This document shows positions 1 to 7,444 of a DNA stretch of 24,131 nucleotides, one piece after another. The notes under the pieces were generated by a model, which saw nothing but the letters and a program-made list of their open reading frames with translations, searched no databases and was not told the DNA's origin. Position numbers and translations under genes: made by a program. The stretch is from NCBI GenBank assembly GCA_049600855.1, contig JBMYQA010000069.1, positions 1-24,131 of the forward strand. The letters run 5' to 3'. Origin of the DNA: JBMYQA01 sp049600855. Lineage in GTDB: Bacteria > Bacteroidota > Bacteroidia > Cytophagales > Flammeovirgaceae. Within the stretch, counting starts at the first letter, position 1; each line of letters begins with the position of its first letter.

Positions 1-1461
1 AGTATTGTTGGGCGAATGATTAATTATGCATTAGTTCCCTTGCACACAGGGGTATTTAAAACGGCTGCATATGGCATTGTCTCAGTCATGTATTCGTGGG
101 CAGCCGTATTGAATATCATTTTTAGTTATGGGATGGAAACGGCCTTTTTTCGATTTGCCTCAAAAAAAGGTGCCGATAGCACTGCTATTTTCAATCAGAT
201 TCTAACCGCATTGCTGGTGACCACCACCATTTTGGGGTCGGTCATTTACTTTTCATCAACACCAATAGCTTCATTTTTAGGCTATGAAGGTGCGGGCAGG
301 TATGTTCGCTGGTTTGCCTTATTAATCTCTATTGATGCCTTAGTCGCGATTCCGTTTGCGAAATTGCGATTAGAGAAAAAGCCCATCAAGTTTGCCACCA
401 TTAAGCTGATTAATATTTTCTTAAATGTAGGATTAAACTACTTTTTCCTCATTTTTTGCACAGCGGTACATAAAGGCGAGTATCTAATTGGTTTACAGTC
501 GTTTATTAATATCTTCTTTGAGCCTGAGTTGGGATTAGGGTATGCCTTTTTATCGAATTTGATTGCAAATGCGATGTTGATTCCCTTACTCATCAAAGAG
601 TTTATGCAATTGCGGATTAGCTTTTCAATGCCCATATTTAAGCCCATCATTCGCTATGCTTTTCCGCTATTATTATCTGGATTGGCTTTTTCAATCAATG
701 AAATTTTTGATCGAATTTTACTGGAAAGATGGCTGCCAGTAGGTTTTTATGATGGCTTAACAGGAATTGATGCGGTAGGCATTTATTCTGCCTGCTATAA
801 ATTATCCATATTTATCACCTTGGCGGTACAAGCCTATAAATATGCGGCAGAGCCGTTCTTTTTTGAACATGGGCAAAACAAGCAAGAACCACAAGTATTT
901 GTAAAATCTATGAAATATTTTGTGATTGCCACTTGCATGATGTTTGTGCTCATCAGTTTGAATATGCAATTCATTGCGGACATCTTTATTCGAAATAAAG
1001 CGTATCATGTTGGTTTAGGTGTCGTCCCGTTTTTGTTATTGGCTAATGTATTTCTTGGTGTGTATTTTAACTTGTCGGTATGGTATAAATTGACAGATCG
1101 CACCAAGTTTGGAGGAATAATTAGTGGAATTGGAGCTGTCATTACCCTTACCTTCAACTTTCTCTTAATTCCAGTGTTAGGCTATTTCGGAAGTGCCATC
1201 ACTACGCTAATTTGTTATGGCTCTATGATGATCATTTCTTATTTTCTTGGTCAGAAATACTATCCGATACCCTATCAAGTCAAATCGGCTGTATTCTATA
1301 TTCTTCTAGGATGTGTAATCGTAGGAAGCTCATTCTTCATTCAAATCGAACATTCCATTTTAAAATTCTTCGTAAATAATTCACTTTTCCTATTATTTTT
1401 GGGCGTTTTTTACAGCAGAGAGCGTAAAGAAATACAGGGTATTTTTCTTAAAAAGAGCTAG
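1..1461 (+). CDS. Oligosaccharide flippase (Wzx/MviN-like), 5'-truncated by window edge
   Basis: Integral inner-membrane protein of the polysaccharide-biosynthesis flippase group (MATE/MOP superfamily), expected to move lipid-linked sugar precursors to the periplasmic face. The frame is open to base 1: the five codons before the first ATG at 16 read SIVGR, which continues naturally into the family's N-terminal motif (GR, N-Y, L-VPL, Y-G), so the true start probably lies some 15-20 codons upstream. The remaining about 486 residues are almost entirely hydrophobic segments separated by short loops, with about 12 or more membrane helices, close to the family's normal length. It ends 12 bp before dut, suggesting co-transcription; the sugar nucleotidyltransferase further on fits an envelope-polysaccharide role. 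The exact substrate cannot be read from sequence. Sure of the superfamily, unsure of the cargo. Confidence 0.85.
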   Translation, partial: SIVGRMINYALVPLHTGVFKTAAYGIVSVMYSWAAVLNIIFSYGMETAFFRFASKKGADSTAIFNQILTALLVTTTILGSVIYFSSTPIASFLGYEGAGRYVRWFALLISIDALVAIPFAKLRLEKKPIKFATIKLINIFLNVGLNYFFLIFCTAVHKGEYLIGLQSFINIFFEPELGLGYAFLSNLIANAMLIPLLIKEFMQLRISFSMPIFKPIIRYAFPLLLSGLAFSINEIFDRILLERWLPVGFYDGLTGIDAVGIYSACYKLSIFITLAVQAYKYAAEPFFFEHGQNKQEPQVFVKSMKYFVIATCMMFVLISLNMQFIADIFIRNKAYHVGLGVVPFLLLANVFLGVYFNLSVWYKLTDRTKFGGIISGIGAVITLTFNFLLIPVLGYFGSAITTLICYGSMMIISYFLGQKYYPIPYQVKSAVFYILLGCVIVGSSFFIQIEHSILKFFVNNSLFLLFLGVFYSRERKEIQGIFLKKS

Positions 1462-1473
1462 TTCAAATAAAAC

Positions 1474-1908
1474 ATGCAAGTTAAAGTAATCAATCAATCA
1501 GGACATGCACTACCAGCATATGAAACAGCGCAATCAGCTGGAATGGATTTAAGAGCGGTATTGGAAGAAGAAGTAGTGCTCGAATCGCTGGAAAGAAAGT
1601 TAATCCCCACAGGTTTATTTATAGAACTTCCCGTTGGATATGAAGCGCAAATTCGCCCAAGAAGTGGGTTGGCGTATAAACATGGTTTGAGCATTGTGAA
1701 TAGCCCAGGCACCATTGATGCGGATTATCGCGGTGAAATTAAAGTTTTATTAGTCAATTTGTCAAAAGATCCGTTTACGGTAAAAAATGGCGAGCGAATT
1801 GCACAGCTAGTGGTGAGCAAACACGAACGTGTAGCGTGGGTAGAGTCGGTAGCGTTGAGTGATACAGAACGCGGTGCTGGTGGATACGGCAGTACTGGAA
1901 AAAAATAG
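1474..1908 (+). CDS. dut: dUTP diphosphatase (dUTPase)
   Basis: Cytosolic trimeric enzyme that hydrolyses dUTP to dUMP and PPi, keeping uracil out of DNA and feeding dTMP synthesis. All five dUTPase motifs are visible in the 144 residues: AGMDLRA (22-28), RPRSGLA (61-67), the uracil-pocket motif GTIDADYRGE (79-88, with catalytic Asp84 and stacking Tyr85), GERIAQLV (106-113) and the C-terminal P-loop-like RGAGGYGSTG (133-142). Length is typical of bacterial trimeric dUTPases and nothing is missing. The start at 1474 is the only one that keeps the N-terminal strand. It follows the flippase stop by 12 bp and is probably in the same transcript; I infer no functional link between the two. Confidence 0.97.
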   Translation: MQVKVINQSGHALPAYETAQSAGMDLRAVLEEEVVLESLERKLIPTGLFIELPVGYEAQIRPRSGLAYKHGLSIVNSPGTIDADYRGEIKVLLVNLSKDPFTVKNGERIAQLVVSKHERVAWVESVALSDTERGAGGYGSTGKK

Positions 1909-1968
1909 AATGGATTACAGCTAATCATACATTTCATACACACAAGTCATTAATCAAAGCGATTACTC

Positions 1969-1993
1969 TAAGAAGTAAAATGAATACTTCTTA
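1969..1993. other. Short inverted repeat between dut and the nucleotidyltransferase
   Basis: TAAGAAGTA (1969-1977) is the exact reverse complement of TACTTCTTA (1985-1993), with a 7-nt loop. No run of T follows, so it is not a standard intrinsic terminator. A 12-bp perfect palindrome TTAACTAGTTAA follows at 1995-2006. It could be a weak terminator for dut, an operator or chance in AT-rich DNA. Confidence 0.4.
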
Positions 1994-2011
1994 CTTAACT
2001 AGTTAAAAGAC

Positions 2012-2019
2012 TAGTTTTG
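2012..2019 (+). promoter_or_regulatory. Candidate Bacteroidota -7 element before the nucleotidyltransferase
   Basis: TAGTTTTG matches the known Bacteroidota primary-sigma -7 consensus TAnnTTTG and ends 21 bp before the ATG at 2041. I see no convincing TTG-type -33 element at the expected distance, so this is a weak call. If real, the 5' leader would be only about 15 nt. Confidence 0.3.
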
Positions 2020-2040
2020 GAACACTTAAAACAATAAAAA

Positions 2041-3045
2041 ATGAAGATCATAGTGCCCATGGCTGGCCGAGGTTCACGATTAAGACCTCATACGTTAACT
2101 GTTCCCAAACCATTGATTAAAATTGTAGGGAAACCGATTGTTCAGCGCCTAGTTGAAGACTTGGCAGCGATGTGTGATGAAAAAATTGATGAAATTGCCT
2201 TTGTAATTGGTGATTTTGGTCAGGAAGTAGAACAGCAATTGATTGAGATTGCGGAAAACCTTGGCGCAAAAGGAACAATTTGTCATCAAGAACAACCCCT
2301 GGGCACAGCACATGCCATACTTTGTGCAGGAGATGCATTAGATGGAAATGTAATTGTAGCTTTTGCCGATACGCTTTTTAAAGCTGATTTCTCACTCGAT
2401 AACCAGAAAGACGGAATCATTTGGGTGCAGCAAGTAGAAGATCCATCTAAATTTGGCGTAGTGAAGTACAAAGAGGGTGGAGTAATCACGGATTTTGTTG
2501 AAAAGCCTCAAGAATTTGTTTCTGATTTAGCGATTATTGGAATCTACTATTTCAAAGATGGCGCCTATTTGAGGCAAGAGCTCCAGCGCTTAATTGATGA
2601 GAAGATCATTGTAAAAGGTGAATATCAACTCACAGATGCGTTGGAAAATATGAAGCAAGCGGGCTATCAATTTCATACCGGCACTGTAGATTCTTGGTTA
2701 GATTGCGGTAATAAAATAGCGGCTGTAGATACCAATCAGCGCTATATGGAATTTATTAAAGATACCGCGCTCGTATCTGCTAAAGCAACACTTAATAATA
2801 CGATCATCATTGAGCCTGTATTTATAGATGAAGGGGCTGTAGTTTCAGATTCGGTGATTGGGCCACATGTTTCGATTGGAAAAGATACAGAAGTAACCAA
2901 GTCAGTCATTTCAAATTCCATCATTCAAGAAAAAACCTCTGTGAAACGTGCCAATATCGCAGATTCGATGTTGGGAAGTCATGTAGTTTATGAAGGAAGA
3001 GGAATTGATTTGAGCATTGGTGATTACACGCAAATCAAGGAATAA
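2041..3045 (+). CDS. Sugar-phosphate nucleotidyltransferase with left-handed beta-helix tail
   Basis: Enzyme of the NTP_transferase family, which makes NDP-sugars from a sugar 1-phosphate and an NTP. The N-terminal Rossmann-like domain (about 1-235) carries the signature GxGxRLxPxTxxxPKPL at residues 9-25, with Lys23 expected to contact the phosphates, a metal-binding Asp110 in the FADT context, and a DSWLDCGN substrate-loop motif with Asp221. From about residue 245 the chain turns into hexapeptide-like repeats (alternating I/V-G-x-S patterns), a left-handed beta-helix as in long RmlA-type or GlmU-like enzymes. Length 334 fits such two-domain proteins. Glucose-1-phosphate thymidylyltransferase is the likeliest label, but the sugar cannot be fixed from sequence, so no gene symbol is given. 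The product would be consistent with the oligosaccharide flippase upstream. An intrinsic terminator follows. Confidence 0.88.
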   Translation: MKIIVPMAGRGSRLRPHTLTVPKPLIKIVGKPIVQRLVEDLAAMCDEKIDEIAFVIGDFGQEVEQQLIEIAENLGAKGTICHQEQPLGTAHAILCAGDALDGNVIVAFADTLFKADFSLDNQKDGIIWVQQVEDPSKFGVVKYKEGGVITDFVEKPQEFVSDLAIIGIYYFKDGAYLRQELQRLIDEKIIVKGEYQLTDALENMKQAGYQFHTGTVDSWLDCGNKIAAVDTNQRYMEFIKDTALVSAKATLNNTIIIEPVFIDEGAVVSDSVIGPHVSIGKDTEVTKSVISNSIIQEKTSVKRANIADSMLGSHVVYEGRGIDLSIGDYTQIKE

Positions 3046-3073
3046 GCTAATTCTCTGTATTAAATAACGGGAT

Positions 3074-3100
3074 AAAGGTGTCGCTCAGGCACCTTTTTTT
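3074..3100 (+). terminator. Rho-independent terminator
   Basis: AAAGGTGTC (3074-3082) pairs with GGCACCTTT (3088-3096) through nine base pairs, one of them a T-G wobble, around the 5-nt loop GCTCA. The stem runs into seven T (3094-3100). It lies 28 bp past the nucleotidyltransferase stop and ends the flippase-dut-nucleotidyltransferase block. Confidence 0.88.
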
Positions 3101-3288
3101 ATGGATTATGAAATCAAAAGCATGAACGGTATGACGTAATATTTGGATCGAAAAAAGCATGAAAAAGTTTTCATTAGTCTGAATTTTGCAACATATTTAT
3201 ATGAAAGTCTAGTGGAGTAGTATATAACAGTGTGTATACTAAAACTAGGCTCAAAAAAGAATGGGCTAATTGACGCAAAACAAAATTC

Positions 3289-6200
3289 ATGAAGCATTTC
3301 CTAATATTCGGATTCTTGCTTTTAGTATATTTTCCTCATCTGCTTTTAGGTCAATCTTTAATTGATTTAAAGACTCAGTTGAACTCCGCTCAAACGGATG
3401 CTGAACGCTTGACACTATTTGCTAAAATTGCCGCATTAGAATTGGAAGCTGGAAATGTAGATGAAAGTTTACAGTTTGGTAATCAAGCGCTCAGCCTTCC
3501 AGAAGCATCCAACAACCCTGAATTACTGATCACGCTTTCCAGAGCCTACGAAAGTAAAAGACAGTTCGCTTCTGCACTCAATTATTACCTCCAAGTACTG
3601 AAAATTTATACGAATTTAAAAGATAAACACCATCTCGCAGAAACCAATGAAGAGATTGGTAAATTGTATAAAGATTGGGGAGTAGACGAAAAAGCGGTAG
3701 AATATTTAGCGCCTGCTTACAGCGGCTATGTGAGTTTGAATGATAAAGCAGGACAAATTCGCACATTAAGCGATTTAGTAGTAGCGCATCAACTCTTAAC
3801 AAACTATTCCCAAGCTTTAGATTATAACTACCGCTTATTGGCCATCTATCAAGCAAAAGACGACAAAAAAAGGATTATTAATACCTTGTCTAATATTTCT
3901 GGGATGCATATCCAAACCAACCAGCCCACAAAAGCCTTAGCAAATCAAAAGGAAATATTGGCCTTAAATCAGGAATTAGGAGATTCATCAGGAGTTTCTA
4001 CCGCATTAAATAATTTAGGTTTCTTGTATAAACGCCTACAAAAATACGATTCTGCATTACAACATTTTGAGGAGTCGATGAATTACACCAAAGACAAAAA
4101 CCCAGTAACACTGGTAAATATTGGCGTGATGCATCAAATCATGGGAAACTATGAGCCTTCCTTACTTTCGTTTTTCGATGCGGCAAAAATTAGAGAACAG
4201 CAGCAAAATGAAGTGGAAGTGGCTAGAGTGTGTAATTACATTTCGGCGGTGTATCAAACCCTCGATGATAGTGAAAGTGCCTTAAAGTATACGGAACGTG
4301 CAATTGAGTTTGGTAAGAAGTCGGAAAATAAGGAAGTGTTAGCAACGAGTTACAACGCCATGTCGTCGATTTATCAGAATATGTGGCGAAATAAAAAGGC
4401 TTTACAGTATTTCAAACGTTATGCAGCAATACAAAATGAAATACAGAATGAAGAGAAAAAACGCCTACAAGATGAGCTGCAAAAACGCGTTCAGGCAGAG
4501 AAAAAAGAGAATGATTTGAAGTTGTTGTTAGTGGATAAGGAAATTAATCAGTTATCGTTGAAAAAGCTTCAATTAGAAACCGAAAAGAAAGAGCAAGAAT
4601 TTCAATTGCAGATTCAAGAAAAGGAATTGGCAAATGCAGCGCTGAGGAATAAAGAAGAGTTGCTAAAACGTCAAGAATTAGAAAAAGAAAAATCCTTACA
4701 ATCGCTATTAATTGATAAAAATCGCATTGAAGCGGAAAAAAGGCAACAGCAATTGGCTACGCTTCAGGCCACTGATAGCATTCAAAAGCTTGCCTTAAAG
4801 CAAAAGGAATTGGAAGAAGCAGAAAGGCAAAAAGACATTGAATTATTAAAGAAAGAACAAGCCATTCAAACGGAGCGTCAAGAAGCAGAAAGGCGTTTTT
4901 TCTTGATTGGCATTGGGTCGTTTTCCGTGATTGCCATCTTGTTGTTGCTAGGATACATCTTAAAAAGACGCGATAATGCCAAATTAGAAGCGCAAAAGAA
5001 GGAAATTGCGGCTAAAAATGAATTGGCAAATCAGCAAAACTTGAAACTTCAGGAACAACGTGACGAAATTACTGTGCAAGCCGAAGAACTCATGCAGCAG
5101 CGCGATGAGATTTTAGCTCAGCGCGATTACATCGAAGATAAAAATATAGAGCTAGAGAAGAAACATGAGGAAATTCAAAAGGCGTATCATAGCATTCAGG
5201 TATTGAGTGATATTGGGCAGGAAATTACCGCAACACTCGATTTGTCAGCTATTGTGTATACCGTATACAAGCACGTGAATGAAATGATGGATGCCACCAG
5301 TTTTGGCATTGGCATGTACAACCACGAAATAGATGCTTTGGAGTTTACTGATTTTATTGAGAAAGATGAAGTGTTGCCCTACAGTGTGGATTACCTCAGT
5401 CAAGAAAGTTTGCCCTCGATTCAGTGTTTTAATAACAAGAAAGAGATTTTTATCAATAACCTGAATGATGCATACGATACTTTTTCGGTTTCTACGGAAG
5501 AGAATCGAGGGGAAATTCCAGCATCGTTAATTTATTTGCCGTTGACGGTAGAAGACCGCACGATTGGTGTAATTACGGTACAAAGCTTTACAGAAAATGC
5601 TTATACGGAGTCCGATCTAGCGCTATTACACACACTGGGCTCATATGCCTCCATTGCCTTAGATAATAGCCGCGCATATGCGCAGATTAAAACAGCTAAT
5701 GAGCAAATTAAGGAAAAGAATAAACAGATTACCGACAGTCTTCGCTACGCCTTAACCATTGAGGAAGCGCTTCTTCCTCATGAGCGCTTCTTCAGTGATA
5801 ATTTCTCCGATTATTTTGTGCTTTTCCGTCCGAAAGATATTGTTTCAGGAGACTTTTATTGGGCGCATCAAGAAAATGGCGTGGCGATATTGGCAGCCGT
5901 AGATTGTACAGGGCATGGTGTGCCAGGGGCTTTTATGAGTATGGTTGGCAATGCACTATTTAACCAAGCAGTGAAAGAACGCGGGATTTACGATCCTGCT
6001 GAAATTTTGACTTCAGTAAATATTGGCATCAAGGAACTCTTCAAACACGATAGTTCAGAAACTAGTGAAGGCATGGATATTTGCTTGTGTACATTTAGGG
6101 CAGGCGAAAATGATCAAGTTGAAGTGACTTATGCGGGCGCGAAAAGACCACTTTATTTCATTAAAAATGGCTCATTAGAGTCTTTAAAAGCCGATCGGAT

Positions 6201-6486
6201 TTCAATTGGATGGCCTTATAAAAAATTGGCCTCAAAATCACTCTTTCACAATCAAACCTTAATGCTTCATAAAGGGGATTTGATTTACATGACCACAGAC
6301 GGTTATGCCGATAATTATGGTCGAACGAAGGCAAAAATAGGTTCAGCGAATCTGAAAAAGCTATTATATGCGAACCATCAATTGGCGATGAGCAAACAAA
6401 AAGAGTTGTTAGTCAATGAGTTGGTAAAGCAGCAAGGAAAGCGCGAACAACGAGATGATATTACACTTATTGGCGTGAAAATATAA
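3289..6486 (+). CDS. Transmembrane TPR-GAF-SpoIIE protein phosphatase
   Basis: A 1065-residue predicted signalling phosphatase. Order seen: N-terminal signal peptide (about 1-22); tandem TPR helices (about 50-385); a long Lys/Glu/Gln-rich coiled coil (about 385-535); one membrane helix (about 537-558); a second coiled coil (about 560-635); a GAF domain (about 640-795); and a C-terminal SpoIIE/PP2C phosphatase (about 825-1065). Expected metal-binding aspartates are present: Asp855 in SGDFYW, Asp872 in DCTGHG, Asp1004 in TTDGYADN and Asp1056/Asp1057 in RDDITL, so the catalytic domain looks intact. By topology the TPRs face the periplasm and GAF plus phosphatase the cytoplasm. In known systems such phosphatases dephosphorylate STAS-type antagonists in partner-switching or Ser/Thr-phosphorylated proteins; no partner is encoded nearby. 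It stands alone, with 243 bp before it and 115 bp after it. Confidence 0.9.
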   Translation: MKHFLIFGFLLLVYFPHLLLGQSLIDLKTQLNSAQTDAERLTLFAKIAALELEAGNVDESLQFGNQALSLPEASNNPELLITLSRAYESKRQFASALNYYLQVLKIYTNLKDKHHLAETNEEIGKLYKDWGVDEKAVEYLAPAYSGYVSLNDKAGQIRTLSDLVVAHQLLTNYSQALDYNYRLLAIYQAKDDKKRIINTLSNISGMHIQTNQPTKALANQKEILALNQELGDSSGVSTALNNLGFLYKRLQKYDSALQHFEESMNYTKDKNPVTLVNIGVMHQIMGNYEPSLLSFFDAAKIREQQQNEVEVARVCNYISAVYQTLDDSESALKYTERAIEFGKKSENKEVLATSYNAMSSIYQNMWRNKKALQYFKRYAAIQNEIQNEEKKRLQDELQKRVQAEKKENDLKLLLVDKEINQLSLKKLQLETEKKEQEFQLQIQEKELANAALRNKEELLKRQELEKEKSLQSLLIDKNRIEAEKRQQQLATLQATDSIQKLALKQKELEEAERQKDIELLKKEQAIQTERQEAERRFFLIGIGSFSVIAILLLLGYILKRRDNAKLEAQKKEIAAKNELANQQNLKLQEQRDEITVQAEELMQQRDEILAQRDYIEDKNIELEKKHEEIQKAYHSIQVLSDIGQEITATLDLSAIVYTVYKHVNEMMDATSFGIGMYNHEIDALEFTDFIEKDEVLPYSVDYLSQESLPSIQCFNNKKEIFINNLNDAYDTFSVSTEENRGEIPASLIYLPLTVEDRTIGVITVQSFTENAYTESDLALLHTLGSYASIALDNSRAYAQIKTANEQIKEKNKQITDSLRYALTIEEALLPHERFFSDNFSDYFVLFRPKDIVSGDFYWAHQENGVAILAAVDCTGHGVPGAFMSMVGNALFNQAVKERGIYDPAEILTSVNIGIKELFKHDSSETSEGMDICLCTFRAGENDQVEVTYAGAKRPLYFIKNGSLESLKADRISIGWPYKKLASKSLFHNQTLMLHKGDLIYMTTDGYADNYGRTKAKIGSANLKKLLYANHQLAMSKQKELLVNELVKQQGKREQRDDITLIGVKI

Positions 6487-6601
6487 TGGTGAGTCCTACC
6501 CATAAATGACATGCCTTAGAATATACACATAAAGTTCACTTACTGAATTATGTTTTCATCAGATAAGTCCCTACTTTAGAAAAGGACTCAATCTAACACC
6601 T

Positions 6602-7444
6602 ATGCTTCATAAAGCTTACCTTTTTTGTTTATTTTTTCTGATTAGCATTACCCATGTTCAAGCTCAATTAAGTCAACTTCCCATTGGAGCACGTGCCATG
6701 GCGATGGGAGGCGCAAATTCAACAGTGAGTGACGGGTGGGCAATATTCAACAACCCCGCAGGCTTGGCAAGAGAAGATGCGCTATCAGCAGGTTTTACCT
6801 ATCATTATCCTTATAATTTAGCAGCATTGAGCACACGTGCCGCCTATGCATCATTGCCAATTAAGTTTGGTAATTTGGGATTAGGTGCCGCTTATTTTGG
6901 CGATCGGTTGTTTAACGAACAAAAAATCAGTCTTGCTTATGCGCAAAAAATCTCGAATGTTGATTTTGGCATGCGGGTCAACTATCATCAGTTTTCTGCA
7001 CAAAATTATGGTTCAAGAAGCTTGGTGAGTTTTGATTTGGGAAGCACCTTACAATTGACAAAAAATATTTATTTAGGAACTTCAATCCATAATTTACTGC
7101 GTGCCAGGTTGGTCGATTTTGAAGATGAACGATTACCTACCAGCATTAGAATTGGTATTTCGTATCGTCCAATTGATCAGTTAATGCTGAATGTGGAAGC
7201 CATCAAAGATATTGACTTTGAGCCTACTGTATTGGTTGGAGTGGAATATAAAGTGGTGAAGGCCATAGCCGTTCGAGGTGGCATATCCACTGAACCAACT
7301 ACTACCTATTTTGGCCTTGGGTTACAGTTAAAGAAATTTAATATCGACTATTCCTTAACGAATCATACGGTATTAGGAATTTCTCAACAACTCTCACTTT
7401 CCATGAATATCAAGTCAATTAAAAAGCAAAAACAAGCCTCATGA
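6602..7444 (+). CDS. PorV/PorQ-like outer-membrane beta-barrel protein
   Basis: A 280-residue exported protein with a hydrophobic signal peptide (about 1-21, ending in a QA-Q context) and then alternating amphipathic strands typical of an outer-membrane barrel. The first mature segment carries IGARAMAMGGA followed by NNPAGLA, a pattern shared by Bacteroidota PorV, PorQ and FadL-like barrels. Family members serve in type IX secretion (PorV shuttles cargo, PorQ is an accessory) or in outer-membrane transport; at 280 residues this one is shorter than PorV and closer to PorQ. Its stop codon overlaps the ATG of the next gene (ATGA at 7441-7444), which implies translational coupling and joint function with that protein. 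The barrel call is fairly sure; the secretion role is inference. Confidence 0.7.
   Translation: MLHKAYLFCLFFLISITHVQAQLSQLPIGARAMAMGGANSTVSDGWAIFNNPAGLAREDALSAGFTYHYPYNLAALSTRAAYASLPIKFGNLGLGAAYFGDRLFNEQKISLAYAQKISNVDFGMRVNYHQFSAQNYGSRSLVSFDLGSTLQLTKNIYLGTSIHNLLRARLVDFEDERLPTSIRIGISYRPIDQLMLNVEAIKDIDFEPTVLVGVEYKVVKAIAVRGGISTEPTTTYFGLGLQLKKFNIDYSLTNHTVLGISQQLSLSMNIKSIKKQKQAS

Noticed and set aside
1970..1992. Intrinsic terminator after dut
   Set aside because: The stem is perfect, but it lacks a following T run and is AT-rich, so it is listed only as an inverted repeat.
3106..3297. 63-codon minus-strand frame upstream of the phosphatase gene
   Set aside because: No domain or signal; it overlaps the start of the phosphatase and the composition is that of translated AT-rich intergenic DNA.
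6572..6579. TACTTTAG as a -7 promoter element for the PorV/PorQ-like gene
   Set aside because: It deviates from TAnnTTTG at a key position and has no proper -33 TTG, only TTTTC at about the right distance.
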